From positions 1,178,001-1,242,000 of the forward strand of contig JAQFVV010000031.1 in assembly GCA_028023455.1 (NCBI GenBank): DNA of 64,000 bases, read 5' to 3'. The position numbers and the translations under genes were made by a program. The notes beneath the pieces were generated by a model that ran no database searches, was not told the origin of the DNA, and was given only the letters and a program-made list of their open reading frames with translations. Shown here piece after piece: positions 58,345 through 64,000 of the stretch (position 1 is the stretch's first letter; each line of letters opens with the position of its first letter). This DNA is from Epiperipatus broadwayi (lineage: Eukaryota > Onychophora > Udeonychophora > Euonychophora > Peripatidae).

Positions 58345-61252
58345 TAACTTTTTTTTTTTAAAAAAAAAAAAAAAAACATTTAATTTTTTCTCCCCTATTT
58401 TAACAATTTATTTTTTTAAAAAAAACACCTTACTTTTCTTTGGCAAAATGAAAGCTGACTCTTAAATTCTTTTCAAATAACTGAAAATGAATATTTGGGA
58501 TAATTATTTGGGATAATTTTTCAAGAAATTTTATATTTATAAATTAAAAATAACCTCTTTGTTTTTTTTTTTTACTAATGTAAAAATCCCCTATATTTAC
58601 AATTAGGCTCCAGGTTTAATGCCTGGTATTTCAAATTTTAATGTATATACATAGCTTTTTTGTTTAAGAATTTAAAAATAGAATTTTTTTCCCTCTTATT
58701 GAAAAATATAATTTAATTTTTTCAATTCATGGACTATTAATTATGAAAATGAAATTAAGAATCATTTAGCCCTAGGTCTATCTCTTTAGTTTTAAATTTG
58801 CAATCAAATATTGATTTAATTGTTGGATGAGATCAACAATAAAGATCTCGCACGCTATTTCAAATATCTACTAAGTAATTTTTATATACCTAATAAGTTA
58901 AAATGTATAACAAGCTGAATAAATCATAAATAAATACAATACATATATTTGTATAATATTAAATTTATTTATATGAACTTCCATTATTGAACTGGAAAAA
59001 TTATCTGGCCTGTCATTAGTTTGTATATGGAAAATAGTTAAAAAACACTGTATTAAATTTTTAGTTTCCTCTGTTTTTTCTTTCATTAATACCATTGTTT
59101 CTGATTTATCCAAATTTATAATAAACTATATTTCTTTGTTTCTTCATTTAACATTTCTAGCATTGATTTCAGTACTTCTTTATTTTTTAAAAAAAGATTA
59201 CTCTTTATATTTCTCAATCTTGCACTGATATTCTTTTGCAATTTTCTTTGAACTTATTTGTTACTCTTTCATGTATAAGTTTTCCAATTTTAAAACGTAT
59301 TCCAATCTCTCTATATATTTTCATACTACTATTGTATATAATAAAGACTCTTTAGATTAGTGTATTATCTATTCCATTTGACCAAGTATTATCCATACAA
59401 ATTTTCAATTAATGATATCAAAAGTCTTATAAAAATCAACAAAGTGCACATATACATAATGGCAATGTTCCAATAATAAAGAATTATAATATCTTGTATA
59501 ATAATCCTATCTTTTATTAAAATGTTCTATTTTATGAATCTTTAATTTTAAGATATCAATATCTTGTCTAAAATGCTTACTAATGATTTAGTTATGAAAT
59601 TTTCATATTCTATCTTTTGTAAATTGATATTAACAGTTATTTTGTCAACAATTTACATTGTAACTATATATTTTTTCTACGCAATTATCCCTGTAATCTC
59701 TTTTAACCAAATTGACTCGCCATATCTATTCTTTAAATTTTCTTTCCACCCCCACCCCCACTTCTCTTCAATTTATTAGGTTTTTTTTTTTCAACTTCTT
59801 TGAGAAAATATTTTCACCATTATAGAATAATGACACAATCTCAGTAGGTTCTTTATTATTAATTTTTTTGATATTTTTTCATCAAAATCTGTTTTATATA
59901 ATTAACATTTCATTCTCATTAGCAAATATTTTTCATATTCATCATTTATTATGTTCTTTCTTATCTATTTATTTTGGCTACCATTTCTAATTAAACTTAT
60001 CTCATAAACTTTTCTGGATTTCCAATAAAGTTAATACAGTAAAATTTCAATATATTTTTCAAGGGATGGCATCCAAAAATGATGCATAGAAAATTATATG
60101 TGCAAAAAACCATTCCCTGAAATAATTCAGATGATATAATTCAAAATATTAATATACTTATTAATTCTCAAATATATGTGGTGTATATAATTTTAAGATT
60201 ACAACAATTACTGTAAAATATCGAAATTTGACATTTGTAGATATTTTATATTTTGGTTTGTACCAACTTAACATGATTCATAATCTTAAAAAAAATTTTA
60301 AGATACTATTTTAGTTGTTTAAAACACATTTTCATAAACACTATCATCGCAATAAATGCAAACATGATTATGGTCCAATGTAATCACTTTTTAAAAGATT
60401 TTACTTTCATCAGTAATCCATGCATCTAAACAAAATCTGGTACTTTTAAGTTCCCCATCATATTTTATTTAATAAATTAGGACTAAGCATAATAGATACA
60501 AACAATAAAAAATTAATGAACCAGCATGATTTAAACTATAAAGCAAATGAGCATGCACAGAAGTATTTGCAATAAAATAAAAATCAATAGTGAGCACTCA
60601 TAACCATCCAGAATAAAGAACTGCTTTCAACAACAGAATTTTCAAGTCTTCATTTAATCTAAAGAAAAAAATGTAAAGTAAAGAATACTATTTGTCATTT
60701 TAATTAATCTATACAAGAAAATGTTATATAGAAATCATTATTTATCAATGATTAATAAGATAAAATGACAGTTTGAGAAATGATAAATCTGAGAAAAAAT
60801 GTTACTTATATAATGCTAATTAATATTGGTCAACTAGCTAGTTTGTCTGTAGAACAGACCTTATGCTTAAAGTACTTTTGCTTGAGAAAATTTCCAAATT
60901 TCATGTACATGTATGATAAGAAAAGGCACAATCACTATTGTATAAGGTCTTCCTGTTATAAAGAAGATTAAGACAATTAAAAGAAAGTGTAATAATGCTT
61001 TTGATTTGCCAATAAAAAAGAACTAAGTAAACATTTAGAAGCTAAGCTGCATCACTTTTGTCATAAGTAAATGAACATTAATAAATTTACATTAATATAT
61101 AAAATTTTAATCATTTTAATTTTAAAAGTATTTAAAATTGAAATGACTATTTAAAAAAAAAATTATTAAAAATACTAAATAACAATTTACTAAAGTTGTC
61201 ATTTATATCAAAATTCTTAAAAAATAAAATTATAAACCATAATGGAAAACTT
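58345..61252. other. AT-rich sequence, nothing recognised
   Basis: Long homopolymers (58351-58378) and a short C-rich spot at 59746-59760. No gene or element recognised. Confidence 0.4.
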
Positions 61253-61335
61253 GCATTGGTGGTCGAGAGATCAGCGCGACTGCCTTGCAATAGCAGGCAG
61301 TTGCCCAGGTTGCGGGTTCGCGTTCCGGCCAATGC
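61253..61335 (+). repeat. tRNA-like sequence (Cys-type anticodon GCA), SINE head or pseudo-tRNA
   Basis: Perfect 7-bp acceptor helix GCATTGG (61253-61259)/CCAATGC (61329-61335). A D-arm GTCG/CGAC, an A-box-like TGGTCGAGAGATCAGCG, an anticodon loop TTGCAAT with GCA at 61287-61289, and a T-arm with B-box GGTTCGCGTTCC. An enlarged variable region (about 15 bases, with TTGC repeated) and only 4 of 5 T-stem pairs argue against a working tRNA. A tRNA-derived SINE head or pseudogene fits better. GC-rich against an AT-rich background. Confidence 0.65.
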
Positions 61336-64000
61336 TATGACACTTTAAAAAAAAGGAGATGTCAAATAATGACATTAAATGGTAAACAAATTATAAAACT
61401 AGTGTTGCTAATAATATATATACTATTTTTTATTAAACTTGCTGTCAAGAGAGATTTGTCAACATATAATTTGGTTTCAAGCTTTAACTTCAAATGCTGT
61501 TGTAAATCAATATTAACTAAAGAAAATAATCCCTCATGATCAAATAAATCAAAGAACATGTAACCATTTATTAAAAGATTTTAAACTGTTCAAAAAATAA
61601 TTTTATTCATTATTGATATGCCAGCCAACAGGATTTTATTTTTTTCCAACTAATATTTTATGTGCATGGGAAACTTTGCTGGAACTAAGCATGACAGTAA
61701 TTTAGAGAGAGTAAATGGAATATTAAAGTATATAGTCTACTTTAATCAGCCATCTAAAATACTATTTTTTTTATTATGGGATTATGTTATGAACAAAGTG
61801 ATTATTTAATTTTCTTCAATTTTAATCTCTTCCAATAACAAATTTTTATTTAATCTAACGTTAATAGTCATATGCTTATAAGAAATACAGTAGTTTTAAT
61901 ATTGATTTATGTGTTTTTATTTATTCTTTACATTTTTTTATTTCCCTACAACTTTCTTTCTTGGGCTTTTACTAATTTTTTCTTATATCAGTGCATATTT
62001 TCATAATGTCATGCTAAATCTCCAAGTTTATTTTTAGAAATATAATTTCTTTTTTCAATTGGGCACAAGTTTCAATATTTTAGTAGATCTTCTAGAAGAA
62101 AATATTTTAAAACCCATATTAAATTATTCACAATATTAATCATCTTAATAGGATAAATAAAGTACTTCATGTGGAATTAGTACAATTAACACATAAGAGA
62201 CTTTTTTTTTCTAATTATTCATAGAGTAGATAATTTGGTTATATGAGAAAAGCTGCAAGAAAAAATGTCATTATTGAATGTCAACTACAATATAAGCCAA
62301 ATCTGTAAGTAATTTTTGTTTTTTTTATATAAATTGTAATAAATATTTATAAATTTTTACAAATAATTTTCATACTTAAACAGAAAAACAATAGCAAAAT
62401 ATCAAAGAACAATGATCTATTGGAGTTTTTTTTTTCACTCTTCATGTACAAGTTTTTATGCAAAAAATAATAATAACTTTTTTTAGCAGGGCAGTTGACA
62501 TAAAGCATTTTAATAAATATTTTTCAATTAACAATAATATTGAAAATACTAAATTTTATTCAGAATACTTAGATGATGATGATTACAAGTATTATCCTAA
62601 AAGATTATAATTTGTCCAATTAAACTAAAAATCCAACACTGAATTTCAGTATCTTTGATACCAATATCTTGCAAAATTATTACAAGGTCAATAAAGATCA
62701 TATAATAATTCACTCCCACAATATTTAAATATTAAATGTAAATCATAGTCTTGCCTTGATTCAAATTATAAATAAGATTGATACTCAAAAATGTTAGGTA
62801 ACATGAAAATATTTGTTCAAATGTTGAAAAAGAAAGTAAATTGAATTTAGTTCCAATCTAAGTTTGGAATCTTTAGTGATATTATCCAATATTAATATAA
62901 ATTATAGTATTGTACAATATCCTTTATTAAAAAGAAAATATCTATATGATTTTTCTCCAACTCTGATTAATAAAAAAAAATTAAAAAACAGCAAATATCT
63001 ACATATAAATAATAACAATCACCATAAACTTTAATATCTATTGAATATAAATATTTATAACATAAACTAAAATTTAGTAAAAAAAATTATAATTTATTTT
63101 ATCATTTTGCTGCATTGGAGCTAAAGATTCCTTGATCAAAGCTCAATCTATTACTTCTGGTGTTCAAACATCACATAACTTATCAATCATCTAATTACTC
63201 TTCTTTTTTTTTTTATTAAATTTGCTCTTCTGTGATAATATTCACAGTAGCTTTTTAATATTGTTCAATAAATAAATTTGTTATAAAAATTTACCAATTA
63301 AATTTATTGCAATCTTTTTTTTCCCTGCCATTAGTATATATATAAATCACAAATTATTATTGCAATAGTCAGTTGGTCTTGTGATTAGAATCTTTATATC
63401 AATTAGTGGCATTTTATTTTTCATATAATTCAATTTTTACAAATTCATATTAATTTAATTAAAACTTATATAATAAGAGTAAAGAAAATTAAATAGCGAT
63501 CTCACAATTTTATCTGAACTAAAAAAAATGACAGATCAATAACTATCACAAATTGAATGTTGGACCTGTAATTGATACTCAGAAAAGGATGAGTTAAAAT
63601 TCCTAATATTTCCTAATATTGTACTGCTAAATATGCAAAAACAAAAAAAAGTCTTCAGAGAATTGCCAAGTTGAATTTAAATCTTTATCAAAGAAGCTTA
63701 ATAATAAAATTGATTACTTTCCTTATTAACCCATTTTTCAATAAAGTTTACTGACATATTTAACTCCATTCATACCAATGCAATGACTTCCCATTCTTTC
63801 ACATATTCCTCCGTTGGATATTAGAAAATAAGTTGCTTAACAGAAAATATTCACAAAACTATTAGACCTCTTACACTAACTTAGGAGAGTTTCGTATTTC
63901 AAATTAATATCCTTCTTAATATTCAGGCAAGAAATCTTTCAGACAGCTAAAAATTATGACATAAAAAATTTGTTTCCAGATCCAATAATAAATCTAGCTG
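61336..64000. other. AT-rich sequence, nothing recognised
   Basis: No gene or element recognised to the window end. Confidence 0.4.

Noticed and set aside
61147-61332. Minus-strand frame MAGTRTRNLGNC...
   Set aside because: It runs through the tRNA-like sequence; the peptide is an artefact of that repeat.

Overview
This is a non-coding, transposon-filled stretch of a very AT-rich animal genome (roughly three quarters A+T by eye). The animal assignment rests on three things: two lineages of Penelope-like retroelements (PLEs) with GIY-YIG endonucleases, a Ty3/Gypsy element together with Tigger and hAT relics, and a short TTAGGG-type repeat array. I cannot name the species; an invertebrate is most likely. 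I found no host protein-coding exon, no rRNA and no convincing functional tRNA. Nearly all recognisable coding sequence belongs to mobile elements, and nearly all of it is broken.

Layout. 1-6.6 kb: PLE family 1, arranged as a giant palindrome centred on 2846. The left arm holds a long RT/GIY-YIG frame. The right arm is interrupted by an exact 19-base Illumina adapter remnant (3972-3990) and by an inverted internal segment, so part of this structure is an assembly artefact. 10.8-11.1 kb and 36.6-37.8 kb: a tRNA-SINE-like repeat carrying hammerhead ribozymes. 13.4-13.8 kb: a near-perfect foldback with a hammerhead in each arm. 16.6-17.3 kb and 19.7-20.0 kb: two other foldbacks. 23.8-26 kb and 32-34.9 kb: less AT-rich unidentified sequence. 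29.8 kb: a Gypsy RT fossil. 30.9-31.4 kb: a 108-bp satellite. 39.0-40.2 kb: a DNA transposon with an 8-bp target-site duplication and an internal telomere-like array. 42.6-43.0 kb: a Tigger relic. 43.7-47.7 kb: a Ty3/Gypsy element with both LTRs and a 5-bp target-site duplication. 49-50 kb: an old PLE family 1 relic. 50.9-51.4 kb: a second, decayed hammerhead foldback. 52.7-56.7 kb: PLE family 2, whose terminal repeats each carry a tRNA-like block followed by a hammerhead-like fold. 57.9 kb: a hAT-type MITE. 61.3 kb: a tRNA-like element.

The most interesting theme is the density of hammerhead self-cleaving RNA motifs. I count ten intact, damaged or partial copies in four repeat contexts. In one family the base pairs covary between copies, which argues for past selection on the RNA fold. 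These repeats resemble the retrozyme/PLE system, in which autonomous PLEs are thought to support small circular ribozyme RNAs. Whether the non-autonomous repeats here use these particular PLEs is inference.
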